DNA of 64,000 bases from Clostridioides sp. ES-S-0010-02 (lineage in GTDB: Bacteria > Bacillota > Clostridia > Peptostreptococcales > Peptostreptococcaceae), in NCBI GenBank assembly GCA_020641055.1, contig CP067345.1:760001-824000 (forward strand), written 5' to 3'. Position numbers and translations under genes: made by a program. Positions 35,770 through 44,490 of the stretch are shown piece by piece; within the stretch, counting starts at the first letter, position 1; every line of letters starts with the position of its first letter. Under the pieces are notes generated by a model. That model made no database searches and was not told the origin of the DNA. It saw only the letters and a program-made list of their open reading frames with translations.

Positions 35770-36591
35770 ATGTACTATAAAGATATAGATTTTGAGAAAA
35801 AATGGCATGAGTATATTGAAAGTAAAGAAGGATATGCAAGAGAAAGAGCTTTTGATGATGAAGCGGAAAGAAAGTTTTTTAAAAAATTATCTCATAAATA
35901 TGATGATAAGCCAACGCTTTATGATTATTCAAAAGAAGTATTTAATTTTGTAGATAAGTTAATAGATGAAGGAAAAAATCTTATAGAAATTGGTGCAGGT
36001 ACCGGAAAATTTACTATTCCACTTTCTAAGAAATGTAAAGGTATAATTGCTAATGATTTTTCAATAGATATGCTTAATGTGCTTGAAGGAAAGATTAGGG
36101 AACATAATATAACTAATATAGATACAATACAAGGAAAATGGGAAGAGATTAATGTTGGGCATAGTGATTATATTTTATCTGTGAATTCTCTTTATCGAAT
36201 TTGGGATATTAAAGATGCTTTGAGTAAGATGGCCAAGCTAGCTAAAGAAAAAGTGATTATAGTGAGAACTATTCAAAAACCATTATTTAATGATTTGTAT
36301 ATGGATTTAGGTGATAAAGATAGAACTTGTCCAGATTATATATACATTCCAAATATACTACATTCTTTAAATATATGTGCAGATATAAAGTTTATTGATG
36401 TAGAAAATGAAATTGAATTCGATAGTGTAGAGGATATACTTTTTAAAATGGAAACAGAATTAAATAAAAAGATTAACTTTAGCGATATGTTGGATAAGTA
36501 TATAGATAAGATAATAGAAAAAAGAGAAAACAAATATATTTTTAAACATAAAACTAAAGTTGTAATTATATACTGGAATAGTATAAGCTAG
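35770..36591 (+). CDS. SAM-dependent methyltransferase
   Basis: 273-aa class I methyltransferase. The SAM-binding loop is LIEIGAGTGKFTIPL (about residues 76-90) and the acidic strand is IIANDFSIDMLNVL. A second half, with DRTCPDYIYIPNILHSL, may hold substrate. AAAGGAAGAG precedes the ATG. It lies 111 bp after the ATPase gene with no clear terminator, so it may be the last gene of the cobalamin-riboswitch transcript. Substrate unknown. It is not a close copy of the methyltransferase at 29494. Confidence 0.75.
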   Translation: MYYKDIDFEKKWHEYIESKEGYARERAFDDEAERKFFKKLSHKYDDKPTLYDYSKEVFNFVDKLIDEGKNLIEIGAGTGKFTIPLSKKCKGIIANDFSIDMLNVLEGKIREHNITNIDTIQGKWEEINVGHSDYILSVNSLYRIWDIKDALSKMAKLAKEKVIIVRTIQKPLFNDLYMDLGDKDRTCPDYIYIPNILHSLNICADIKFIDVENEIEFDSVEDILFKMETELNKKINFSDMLDKYIDKIIEKRENKYIFKHKTKVVIIYWNSIS

Positions 36592-36633
36592 ATTTGTTAA
36601 TATTATGGAAGCATATAAACTCTTCTGAAAATA

Positions 36634-36662
36634 TTTACAATCTCGACATATTATGCTACAAT
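36634..36662 (+). promoter_or_regulatory. Promoter ahead of lysine riboswitch
   Basis: TTTACA (36634-36639), 17-bp spacer, TACAAT (36657-36662) preceded by TGC, an extended -10. Transcription would start near 36669. Confidence 0.7.
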
Positions 36663-36708
36663 TATTTAGAATAAATAAAATTTAATAAGAATTACCTCAT
36701 CTAATAAA

Positions 36709-36890
36709 AAGATTGAGGTAGAGGTCGCATTTACTAAGATTAATATTGAAGAGGTCGGAAGCCAATGAAGCAATATAAAAGGAGTAAGTGCCGAAGTGCT
36801 AGTGTCCAAATCTAGTGCTGGGGCTGTATTTAATAAGTACAGTACTGTCATCAAAATTATCCCGAATTTTGATGGAGAGCTATCTTAACT
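36709..36890 (+). ncRNA. Lysine riboswitch (L box)
   Basis: All conserved blocks of the L box are seen in order: GAGGTAGAGGTCGCATTTA (36715-36733), GGAAGCCAATGAAG (36757-36770), GGAGTAAGTGCCGAAGTG (36781-36798), GCTGGGGCTGT (36817-36827) and ACAGTACTGTCAT (36839-36851). The closing stem pairs TTGAGGTAG (36713-36721) with CTATCTTAA (36880-36888). A terminator follows at 36933. The following transporter operon should be off when lysine is abundant. Confidence 0.92.
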
Positions 36891-36932
36891 AAGATAAAGG
36901 GAAGATGTAGGTATATTGTATTTAGCGCATTC

Positions 36933-36963
36933 AGCTCAACATGTATCCATGTTGAGCTTTTTT
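36933..36963 (+). terminator. Riboswitch-associated terminator
   Basis: AGCTCAACATG (36933-36943) and CATGTTGAGCT (36948-36958) around TATC, followed by TTTTT: the expression platform of the lysine riboswitch. Confidence 0.9.
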
Positions 36964-37038
36964 ACATCTATATAAAATAGGATAGAAAAGGGAAGCAATA
37001 ATAAAATATTTTAATTTTAAAAGTGGGGGAGATTAAAA

Positions 37039-38430
37039 ATGAGCAGTTTAAAAAAGAAAAAGTTTACTATGCCACAGACACTTACTATAATATTTTTACT
37101 AATAGTAGTAATGGCAGTTCTTACTTGGATAGTACCAAGTGGAAATTTTGAAAGGGTAGATATAGATGGAAGGTCGGTTGTTGTAGCTGGAACTTATGAA
37201 AAAGCAGCATCAAATCCACAAGGAATTACTGATGTATTTACAGCACCTATAAATGGATTTATAGATGCAGCTGAAGTAGTTGGATTTGTTTTGATAGTTG
37301 GAGGAGCTTTTGGAATAGTTAACAAAACAGGAGCTATAGAAGCTGTTATAGCTCATACTGTAAATAAAATGAAGAGATTCCAATTCTTAATAATACCTAT
37401 ATCAATGATTCTATTTGGATTAGGTGGAACAACATTTGGAATGAGTGAAGAAACACTACCTTTTTATATGATATTTATTCCACTCATGACCAGTATGGGA
37501 TATGATTCATTAACAGCAGTGGCTACAGTATTTATAGGAGCAACAGCTGGATTTGGAGCAGCTACTACTAATCCTTTCTCTGTAGGAATAGCACAAGCAT
37601 TGTCACAAATAACACCAGGTTCTGGGATAGAGTTGAGAGTTGTTATGTTTATAATATATATGGCTATATCTATAGGATTTGTTATGATGTATGCCAATAA
37701 AGTTAAAAAAGACCCTAAGAAGTCTTTAGTACATGGTATATCATTGAATCAAGAATCAATGGCTAATACTGATACAAACATAAAAGAATTTACAAAAAGA
37801 GAAGCTATGGTAATAGCAATTTTCACAATAGGTATGGCAATTATGATATATGGAGTTTTAAAGCTAGGATGGTACATAACTGAAATTGCAATGATATTTA
37901 CAGCTATAGGTATAATATCAGGAATAGCATCAGGGCTTAAACAAGATGACATAGTTAATTCATTTATAAGTGGAGCAGGAGATTTAATGACAGCAGGGCT
38001 ATGTATAGCATTTGCACGTGGAATAGTAATAATAGCAGAAAATGGATTTATAATAGATACAATTTTAAATTCTGCCGCAAATTTATTAAATGGACTTCCA
38101 AAGACTATATTTATAAATTTAACTTTCTTAATAGAAGGTTTAATAGCATTTTTTATACCATCTGCATCAGGACTTGCATCACTTACAATACCTGTACTTG
38201 CTCCACTTGGAGATTTAGTAGATGTATCTAGACAAATGATAGTTACAGCTTATCAATTTGGTATAGGTGTAACTAACTTAATAACACCTACATCAGGTGT
38301 TTTAATGGGAGCACTAGCAGTAGCTAATATTCCTTGGTCAAAGTGGGTTAGATTTGTAATGCCTTTAATGGTAGTATTAACAATTACTGTAATGGTGTTT
38401 TTAACAATAGGATTATTTGTTGGATTCTAA
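37039..38430 (+). CDS. yfcC: YfcC-family transporter, probable lysine uptake
   Basis: 463-aa integral membrane protein of the YfcC/DcuC-like family, with about twelve membrane segments. The start KKFTMPQTLTIIFLLIVVMA followed by WIVPSGNFER, and the glycine-rich FGLGGTTFGMSEETLPFYMI segment (about residues 117-136), are typical. Members are annotated as basic amino acid antiporters or C4-dicarboxylate-type carriers. The lysine riboswitch directly upstream strongly suggests lysine or a lysine conjugate as substrate. GTGGGGGAG precedes the ATG. The amidohydrolase gene follows after 13 bp. Confidence 0.85.
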   Translation: MSSLKKKKFTMPQTLTIIFLLIVVMAVLTWIVPSGNFERVDIDGRSVVVAGTYEKAASNPQGITDVFTAPINGFIDAAEVVGFVLIVGGAFGIVNKTGAIEAVIAHTVNKMKRFQFLIIPISMILFGLGGTTFGMSEETLPFYMIFIPLMTSMGYDSLTAVATVFIGATAGFGAATTNPFSVGIAQALSQITPGSGIELRVVMFIIYMAISIGFVMMYANKVKKDPKKSLVHGISLNQESMANTDTNIKEFTKREAMVIAIFTIGMAIMIYGVLKLGWYITEIAMIFTAIGIISGIASGLKQDDIVNSFISGAGDLMTAGLCIAFARGIVIIAENGFIIDTILNSAANLLNGLPKTIFINLTFLIEGLIAFFIPSASGLASLTIPVLAPLGDLVDVSRQMIVTAYQFGIGVTNLITPTSGVLMGALAVANIPWSKWVRFVMPLMVVLTITVMVFLTIGLFVGF

Positions 38431-38443
38431 TAGGAGGTATATT

Positions 38444-39631
38444 ATGATTGAAAGTATAAAGAAAAGAGCTTATGAGATAGAGAATGAACTGGGAAAAGAA
38501 ATTGAAGAAGTATGTGATTTTATATTTAACAATCCAGAACTAGGAGAAGAAGAATATATATCATCAAAGTACTTGGTAGATAAAATGAAGGAATATGGAT
38601 TTGATACAACTTATCCATACTGTAATATGGATACTGCTTTTAGAGCAGAACTAGGGGATAATGATGGTCCAACTATAGCATTTTTAGCTGAGTATGACGC
38701 ATTGCCTGGATATGGGGAAAATAAAGAACCAGGTCATGCTTGTGGACATAACTGGATTGCTGCATCTACATTAGGAGCTTGTATAGTACTAAGTAAGTTA
38801 AAAGAAAATTTTAAAGGAAAAATTGTACTAATAGGAACACCAGCTGAAGAAACAACAGGAGGAAAGTGTGATTTAGTTAAGGCAGGAGCTTTTGATGATA
38901 TTGATGTAAGTTATCAGATGCATATAGAAGCTTTTAATAACATAAACTGCAAGGCTTTGGCAATAGATTCAATAGAGTTTAGTTTTGAAGGGGTATCAGC
39001 ACATGCAGCTAGCCATCCTCATATGGGTGTTAATGCATTAGATGCAGTACAACTTACTTTTGCAGGAATAAATGCACTAAGACAGCATGTAAAATCAGAT
39101 GTTAGAATACATGGGATAGTTTCAAATGGAGGAGAAGCTCCAAACATAGTTCCAGAAAAAGCTGCCTGTGAATTTTTTGTAAGAGCTGCTGAAAGAAGTT
39201 ATTTAGATGAAGTAACTAAAAAGGTTATAAACTGTGCAAAAGGTGCAGAGTTAATGACAGGTGCTAAACTTTCTTATAGATACTTTGAAAATTCTTTTGA
39301 CAATATAATAAATAATAAGGTGCTTCAGAATATAACAAAGAATAATCTAATTGAGGCAGGTATAACAGATATATTAGAAGGAAAAGAAGGTCCAGTAGGT
39401 TCTACAGATATAGGAAACGTAAGCCAAGTTTGTCCTACTATGTATACGGAAATAGCTCTAGACATAAATCCAATGGTATATGTTCATGAAAAAGAGTTTC
39501 TAAATTATGCAAATTCTGAGGAAGCTTATGATAAACTTCACAAAGCAGTAAAGGCAATGGTAGGATGTGCGTTAGAAATTTATCTAGAAGATGGACTACT
39601 TGATGAGATTAAGAAAAATCACTTAAATTAA
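38444..39631 (+). CDS. M20 family amidohydrolase
   Basis: 395-aa metal-dependent amidohydrolase. Metal-site motifs are HACGHNWIA (about residues 95-103), GTPAEETTGG (about 131-140) and a QMHIEAF segment. The lid domain starts with FEGVSAHAASHPHMGVN. ATG at 38444 follows AGGAGG by 6 nt. It is in the same transcript as the transporter, under the lysine riboswitch, so it may release lysine (or a biosynthetic precursor such as diaminopimelate) from an N-acyl or peptide form inside the cell. It is a distant relative of the M20 enzyme at 12483. Confidence 0.85.
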   Translation: MIESIKKRAYEIENELGKEIEEVCDFIFNNPELGEEEYISSKYLVDKMKEYGFDTTYPYCNMDTAFRAELGDNDGPTIAFLAEYDALPGYGENKEPGHACGHNWIAASTLGACIVLSKLKENFKGKIVLIGTPAEETTGGKCDLVKAGAFDDIDVSYQMHIEAFNNINCKALAIDSIEFSFEGVSAHAASHPHMGVNALDAVQLTFAGINALRQHVKSDVRIHGIVSNGGEAPNIVPEKAACEFFVRAAERSYLDEVTKKVINCAKGAELMTGAKLSYRYFENSFDNIINNKVLQNITKNNLIEAGITDILEGKEGPVGSTDIGNVSQVCPTMYTEIALDINPMVYVHEKEFLNYANSEEAYDKLHKAVKAMVGCALEIYLEDGLLDEIKKNHLN

Positions 39632-39654
39632 CTTAAATTGAAAATAAGATAAAG

Positions 39655-39690
39655 AGGTATTACCAAAAAAGTGGTAATACCTTTTTATTT
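39655..39690 (+). terminator. Rho-independent terminator
   Basis: AGGTATTACCA (39655-39665) and TGGTAATACCT (39672-39682) around a 6-A loop, followed by TTTT. It ends the lysine-riboswitch operon. Confidence 0.88.
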
Positions 39691-39808
39691 TTTGATAGGA
39701 GTCATGTTTTTGTAGATTCTATAGCTAAAGTTATATTATTTATCTAATCTTAATCATATAATAATATTTCTAGCTTAAGGTTAAATAAAAAATAAGAAAT
39801 CTATCAAT

Positions 39809-39825
39809 TTGGCATAACTTTTGCT
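39809..39825 (+). promoter_or_regulatory. Sigma-54 promoter of the activator gene
   Basis: TTGGCATAACTTTTGCT: GG (39811-39812) and GC (39823-39824) are separated by exactly 10 bases and flanked by the consensus TTGGCA and TTGC. It lies 83 bp before the activator start, so the activator may drive its own gene. Confidence 0.75.
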
Positions 39826-39907
39826 TTATATAAGTTAAAAGATTTTGAACTATATTAGAACTATTAAAATTTTATATAATATAAACAAAAGAAAGGATAG
39901 ATTTATA

Positions 39908-41917
39908 ATGAAAACAATAGCAGTAGTAACTGATGGATTATCTAAATTAGAGTGTTTTTTAAATAAAAACCTAAAGCTGATATTTAAAGATAAAGTAATA
40001 ATAAAAAACTATTATTTAAATAGAATAACAGAAGAAGAATCGATAAAAGATGACATAATATTAGTAATGATAGATGATAGAGTATTGAAAATAAAAAAAT
40101 ATGTAAAAGATGTCTCAAAGATAATAATTATAAATAGAACTATAAAGCAAAAGGATATATACAAGTTATTTTCATTACCAGAAGGAATAGATGTATTAGT
40201 AGTAAATGATAATAAGCACACTGTATTAGAAACAATATCTAATTTATACAATATAGGAATAAATCACTTAAATTTCATACCATATAATCCTAATGAAGAA
40301 TATAGAAATATTAAGATAGCTGTAACACCAGGAGAAGCAGATTTAGTTCCAAAATATATTGAAGAAGTTATTGATTTAGGGCATAGGTATATTGATAGTT
40401 CAACATTTATTCAAATAATAGCAAAACTCAAACTGGATGATAAGGAAATTACTGAGAGGCTAATTAAGTATACAGATGAAGTGATTAGTTTATATTCAGG
40501 AATAAATACTAAATATAAAGAACTTACTATAAAAGCAGATGAATTGAATTCTATAATAAACTTATCAAACCTAGGTATGGCAATGATATCAGAGAAGGAA
40601 AATGTAATTATTTGTAATAATAGCTTGAGTGATATACTAGATATTAAAAATGATATTATAGGAAAAAATATAGATGAATTAGAGAATGAAAATATTAAAA
40701 AGATTTTTAGATTAAGTAAGGCACATGATGAAGTTATAAAGTTTAATAATAAATATTTAAATGTAAATAAGTATAATATAGAAAGTTTTGGAAGGGTGAC
40801 TGGATATTATTTTTGTATTCAAGAAATAACTTACATAAGGAAATTGGAACAAAACCTATCAAAGAAGCTTAGAGAAAAGGGACAAGTTGCTAGGTATACC
40901 TTTGATGACATAAAAACAGTATCAGTAAAAATGGAAAGAACTAAAGAGCTAGGTATGAAAATAGCGGAATCTGATTATACAGTTCTTATAACTGGAGAAA
41001 GTGGAACAGGAAAAGAACTTATGGCTCAGTCTATTCATAATGCATCACCAAGGCATAGTCAGCCATTTATAGCGATAAACTGTGCAGCTATGCCAGAAAA
41101 CCTACTTGAAAGTGAACTTTTTGGATATGAAGAAGGTGCTTTTACAGGTGCTTTAAGAGGAGGGAAAAAAGGTTTATTTGAGCAAGCTAATAATGGAACT
41201 ATATTTTTAGATGAAATAGGAGACATGCCCATATATTTACAAAGCAAATTACTTAGAGTATTACAAGAAAATCAAGTCATGAGAGTTGGGGGGGAAAATG
41301 TAATAGACACTGATGTAAGAGTAATTGCAGCTACAAATAAAAATTTATTAGAAATGATAAAAAAAGATAGGTTCAGAACTGATTTATATTATAGGATAAA
41401 TGTATTGCCTATAAACATACCACCTTTAAGAGAGAGAAAAGAAGATATAGAAGTTATGCTAAAGCATTTTATGAAAAGGAAGAGGGAAATTAGTCAAGAT
41501 GTTAAAGGCATTATTAATGCATATGAATGGCCAGGGAATATAAGAGAATTAAAAAATACAGCTATGTATATTAACATTATGAGTTCTGAACATGTTATTT
41601 TAATTAATGACTTACCTCATAATTTACTAAATATAACTGAAGACTATAGTAAAGAAATAAGTACATTAAAAGATAGAACATCTATAGAAAAAGTAAGATT
41701 AGTAATGGAATGCTTAAAAAATGCCAATAACCTTAATAAAAACATAGGTAGAAATGGTATTGTTAATTCAATAAATGAATTAGGTTATAGTATAACAGAA
41801 GGTGAGGTAAGGGGAATACTTAATATACTTAAAGAACTAGATTTGATAATATGTGAATCAGGTAGAAAGGGAAGTGAGTTAAATAGAAGAGGAAAAAATA
41901 TATTAAATAGTATTTAA
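39908..41917 (+). CDS. Sigma-54-dependent transcriptional activator
   Basis: 669-aa enhancer-binding protein. An N-terminal PrpR-like sensor region (about residues 1-195) and a PAS domain (about 210-310) precede an AAA+ core with Walker A GESGTGKE (363-370), the sigma-54-contacting GAFTGA loop (410-415), and Walker B TIFLDEIGDM. The C-terminus is a winged-helix-like segment (VNSINELGYSITEGEVRGIL) rather than the usual Fis-type helix-turn-helix. AAAGGA precedes the ATG. Sigma-54 promoters lie both before and after it, so it probably activates itself and the hydrolase-permease operon in response to a small ligand. Confidence 0.88.
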   Translation: MKTIAVVTDGLSKLECFLNKNLKLIFKDKVIIKNYYLNRITEEESIKDDIILVMIDDRVLKIKKYVKDVSKIIIINRTIKQKDIYKLFSLPEGIDVLVVNDNKHTVLETISNLYNIGINHLNFIPYNPNEEYRNIKIAVTPGEADLVPKYIEEVIDLGHRYIDSSTFIQIIAKLKLDDKEITERLIKYTDEVISLYSGINTKYKELTIKADELNSIINLSNLGMAMISEKENVIICNNSLSDILDIKNDIIGKNIDELENENIKKIFRLSKAHDEVIKFNNKYLNVNKYNIESFGRVTGYYFCIQEITYIRKLEQNLSKKLREKGQVARYTFDDIKTVSVKMERTKELGMKIAESDYTVLITGESGTGKELMAQSIHNASPRHSQPFIAINCAAMPENLLESELFGYEEGAFTGALRGGKKGLFEQANNGTIFLDEIGDMPIYLQSKLLRVLQENQVMRVGGENVIDTDVRVIAATNKNLLEMIKKDRFRTDLYYRINVLPINIPPLRERKEDIEVMLKHFMKRKREISQDVKGIINAYEWPGNIRELKNTAMYINIMSSEHVILINDLPHNLLNITEDYSKEISTLKDRTSIEKVRLVMECLKNANNLNKNIGRNGIVNSINELGYSITEGEVRGILNILKELDLIICESGRKGSELNRRGKNILNSI

Positions 41918-42097
41918 TAGGTTAATAAAAAGGAAAGTATGAATGCCTATTTTGCCTATTAATTAGAATTAACACTATTCAAAAAGTCGAATTAAATAGG
42001 ATTAAAATAAAATATAAATCAATAGAGTGATTTATATAACTGATTCCTTAGAAAAAGTATTTTAAAAATAAATTAGAATTTTTAAACAATTAAAATA

Positions 42098-42114
42098 TTG
42101 GTATGCTACTTGCT
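42098..42114 (+). promoter_or_regulatory. Sigma-54 promoter of hydrolase-permease operon
   Basis: TTGGTATGCTACTTGCT: GG (42100-42101) and GC (42112-42113) with exactly 10 bases between them. Start of transcription near 42125 would precede the GTG start at 42172 by about 47 nt. It overlaps the left arm of a terminator hairpin. Confidence 0.75.
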
Positions 42115-42139
42115 CTTTAAGAGAGAAGTAGCATTTTTT
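42103..42139 (+). terminator. Terminator overlapping the sigma-54 promoter
   Basis: ATGCTACTT (42103-42111) and AAGTAGCAT (42126-42134), with inner CTCT/AGAG pairing, followed by TTTTT. It ends readthrough from the activator gene. A transcript started at the sigma-54 promoter near 42125 would lack the left arm and escape. Confidence 0.8.
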
Positions 42140-42171
42140 ATTGTTCATAAATAATTTAAGGGGTGAAGAAA

Positions 42172-42915
42172 GTGATTAAAAAGAAATATCCAGTAATAGG
42201 AATATCAGGAAACTTATTAATTGATGAAGGGGGGATGTTTCCTGGTTATGAAAGGGCTTATGTAAATAATGACTATATACAGTCAGTAGCTATGTGTAAA
42301 GCTATACCATATATTGTACCAATTGTATATGATGATGAGATTATAAAGGAACAAGTATCAAATATAGATGGACTTATACTATCAGGAGGACAAGATGTAA
42401 ATCCTCTTATATGGAAGGAGGAACCTCATAATAAGCTAGGTGCAATATCACCTAAAAGAGATGTTTTTGATATGAAGTTATTAAAGTATGCTTTAGATAT
42501 GAAAAAACCAGTGTTAGGTATATGTAGAGGTGAACAAATTATAAATGTAGCTGAGGGAGGGAGTTTATATCAAGATTTATCTTTAATTGAAGGAGCTTAC
42601 ATAAAACATAATCAGCAACATTTATCTAATATACCTACACATACAGCACAGATAAAAGAGGGTACAAAGTTGTATGAAATATTAGGAGAACAAGAAATCC
42701 TAGTTAATAGTTTCCATCATTTAGTTGTCAATAAGGTAGCTCCAGGATATATTGTTTCAGCTACTGCTAAAGATGGTTTAATTGAAGCTATAGAAAAGGA
42801 TGGGAATGAGTTTGTAATAGGCATACAATGGCATCCAGAAATGATGACTAAGGATTGTGATAATATGAAAAAAATATTTATGGCGATAGTTAAAGAAGCA
42901 TCTAAAGAAAAATAA
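42172..42915 (+). CDS. Class I glutamine amidotransferase-like hydrolase (C26, PuuD-like)
   Basis: 247-aa enzyme of peptidase family C26, related to gamma-glutamyl-GABA hydrolase PuuD. The oxyanion segment LILSGGQDVNPLIW, the nucleophile elbow LGICRGEQIINV (catalytic Cys) and the GIQWHPEM His motif are all present. It would cleave a gamma-glutamyl amide in the cytosol. GTG at 42172 is 8 nt after AAGGGG and preferred over GTG at 42163. It is the first gene of a sigma-54-controlled pair with an amino-acid permease. Confidence 0.85.
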   Translation: MIKKKYPVIGISGNLLIDEGGMFPGYERAYVNNDYIQSVAMCKAIPYIVPIVYDDEIIKEQVSNIDGLILSGGQDVNPLIWKEEPHNKLGAISPKRDVFDMKLLKYALDMKKPVLGICRGEQIINVAEGGSLYQDLSLIEGAYIKHNQQHLSNIPTHTAQIKEGTKLYEILGEQEILVNSFHHLVVNKVAPGYIVSATAKDGLIEAIEKDGNEFVIGIQWHPEMMTKDCDNMKKIFMAIVKEASKEK

Positions 42916-42953
42916 TTATAACTATATTTTAAGTTGAGTTTGGAGGAATAACA

Positions 42954-44273
42954 ATGAAAAAAAGTGTTAAGTTAGGTTTCTGGAGTATTGTATTATTAGG
43001 GATTAATGCAATAATAGGGTCAGGTATATTTGGCTTACCTGGAGATGCATATACAAGTATAGGTCCAGCGAGTATCTTAGTATTAGTTTTTTGTATGTTT
43101 TTAGCTGTCTCTATTGCTTTATGTTTTGCTGAAGCAGGGAGTTGGTTTGATACTGATGGAGGGCCGTATCTTTATGCAAAAGAGGCCTTTGGAGATTTTA
43201 TTGGGTTTGAAGTTGGATTTATGAAGTGGATAGTTAGTATGATTGCTTGGGCAACTATGGCAAACTTTTTTGCAGTCACACTATCATCTATATGGCCTCA
43301 AGCAGCAGAGCCACTTATTAAAAATATAATAATTGGTATATTAGTTGGAGGGCTTGGGCTTATAAATTTTATGGGAATGAAGCAATCTAAGCATTTAAAC
43401 AATATAATGACTATAGGAAAATTATTACCAATAGTTTTATTTATAGCTGTAGGTTTATTTTTTATAAAAGGCTCTAATTTTACGCCATTTATAATAATAC
43501 AAAAAGGTCAAAGTACATCATCAGCTTTTGTAGCAGTATCAATAACTTTATTTTATGCTTTTACGGGGTTTGAATCTTTAGCTGTTGCAGCAAAAGATAT
43601 GGAAAATCCTAAGAAAAATGTACCTAAGGCATTAGTAATGGTAATGTTTGTAGTATCAGTAATATATATGCTTATATTGGGGATAAGTATAGGTGTATTG
43701 GGAGATGGATTAAGAGGGTCAGCGACTCCTGTTGCAGATGCTGCTATTAAAATGTTAGGTCCTATAGGTGGATATATAATTACAATAGGGACTATAGTAT
43801 CTGTTGGAGGAATAAATATTGCATCATCTATATTTACACCAAGGTCTGCGGCTGCTTTGGTCGAGCAAGGATTAATGCCTAAGTCTATAAGAAAAACTAA
43901 TAAAAATGGAGCTCCATATATAGCAATTATAGTTTCTGTTATAGGAACTTTATTAATAGCATGGTCAGGGTCATTTACAACACTATCTCAAATAAGTGTT
44001 GTATCTAGATTTATTCAATATATTCCTACCTGTCTAGCTGTATTAATATTAAGGAAGAAGTATGCTGGTAAAGACATAAACTTTAGGATACCTGGAGGAG
44101 TGATTATACCAATATTTGCAGTAGCTATAAGTATAGTATTATTGATAAAAGCAGGTATTGATGAACCAATGAAGATAGTTTGGGGACTAGGTGGTATGGT
44201 AATTGTAGTTCCTATATATTTCTATATGACTAATGTATATTCAAAAAAATATAATGATATTGAAGTCAAGTAA
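42954..44273 (+). CDS. APC-family amino acid permease
   Basis: 439-aa amino acid-polyamine-organocation transporter with about twelve membrane segments. The first segment holds the family motif GINAIIGSGIFGLPG (about residues 17-31), and the middle contains FYAFTGFESLAVAAKDMENP (about 200-219). GGAGG precedes the ATG. It is cotranscribed with the C26 hydrolase, so it may import the gamma-glutamyl compound or the free amine. It is probably controlled by the sigma-54 activator upstream. Confidence 0.88.
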   Translation: MKKSVKLGFWSIVLLGINAIIGSGIFGLPGDAYTSIGPASILVLVFCMFLAVSIALCFAEAGSWFDTDGGPYLYAKEAFGDFIGFEVGFMKWIVSMIAWATMANFFAVTLSSIWPQAAEPLIKNIIIGILVGGLGLINFMGMKQSKHLNNIMTIGKLLPIVLFIAVGLFFIKGSNFTPFIIIQKGQSTSSAFVAVSITLFYAFTGFESLAVAAKDMENPKKNVPKALVMVMFVVSVIYMLILGISIGVLGDGLRGSATPVADAAIKMLGPIGGYIITIGTIVSVGGINIASSIFTPRSAAALVEQGLMPKSIRKTNKNGAPYIAIIVSVIGTLLIAWSGSFTTLSQISVVSRFIQYIPTCLAVLILRKKYAGKDINFRIPGGVIIPIFAVAISIVLLIKAGIDEPMKIVWGLGGMVIVVPIYFYMTNVYSKKYNDIEVK

Positions 44274-44443
44274 TTCTTATAATTATTAGAGAATAAAATT
44301 ATAAAGATTGTAATAAATTTTCTATCTATAAATTGGATGTATAAATATAATCGTGTGTAGTTTTGGAATTTTATCTCTAGTATTGAAATTCACAAAGGGC
44401 TATATTTATAGATATTTTATAAGGATTCTTTTAAATTTATGAT

Positions 44444-44478
44444 AAGCGGTATAGCATTTTGGTGTTATACTGCTTTTT
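44444..44478. terminator. Bidirectional terminator
   Basis: AAGCGGTATAGCA (44444-44456) pairs with TGTTATACTGCTT (44463-44475) with two G-U pairs; TTTTT overlaps and follows on the plus strand. It lies between the permease gene and the convergent methyltransferase pseudogene. Confidence 0.65.
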
Positions 44479-44490
44479 GTATAAATAGTT

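Noticed and set aside
38001-38231. Plus-strand 76-codon frame within the YfcC gene
   Set aside because: Out-of-frame shadow rich in Tyr, Cys, Asn and Thr codons from AT-rich coding DNA; the YfcC frame is continuous.
39845-39907. Upstream in-frame start that would lengthen the sigma-54 activator by 21 residues
   Set aside because: No ribosome site there and the extra residues are atypical; ATG at 39908 follows AAAGGA.
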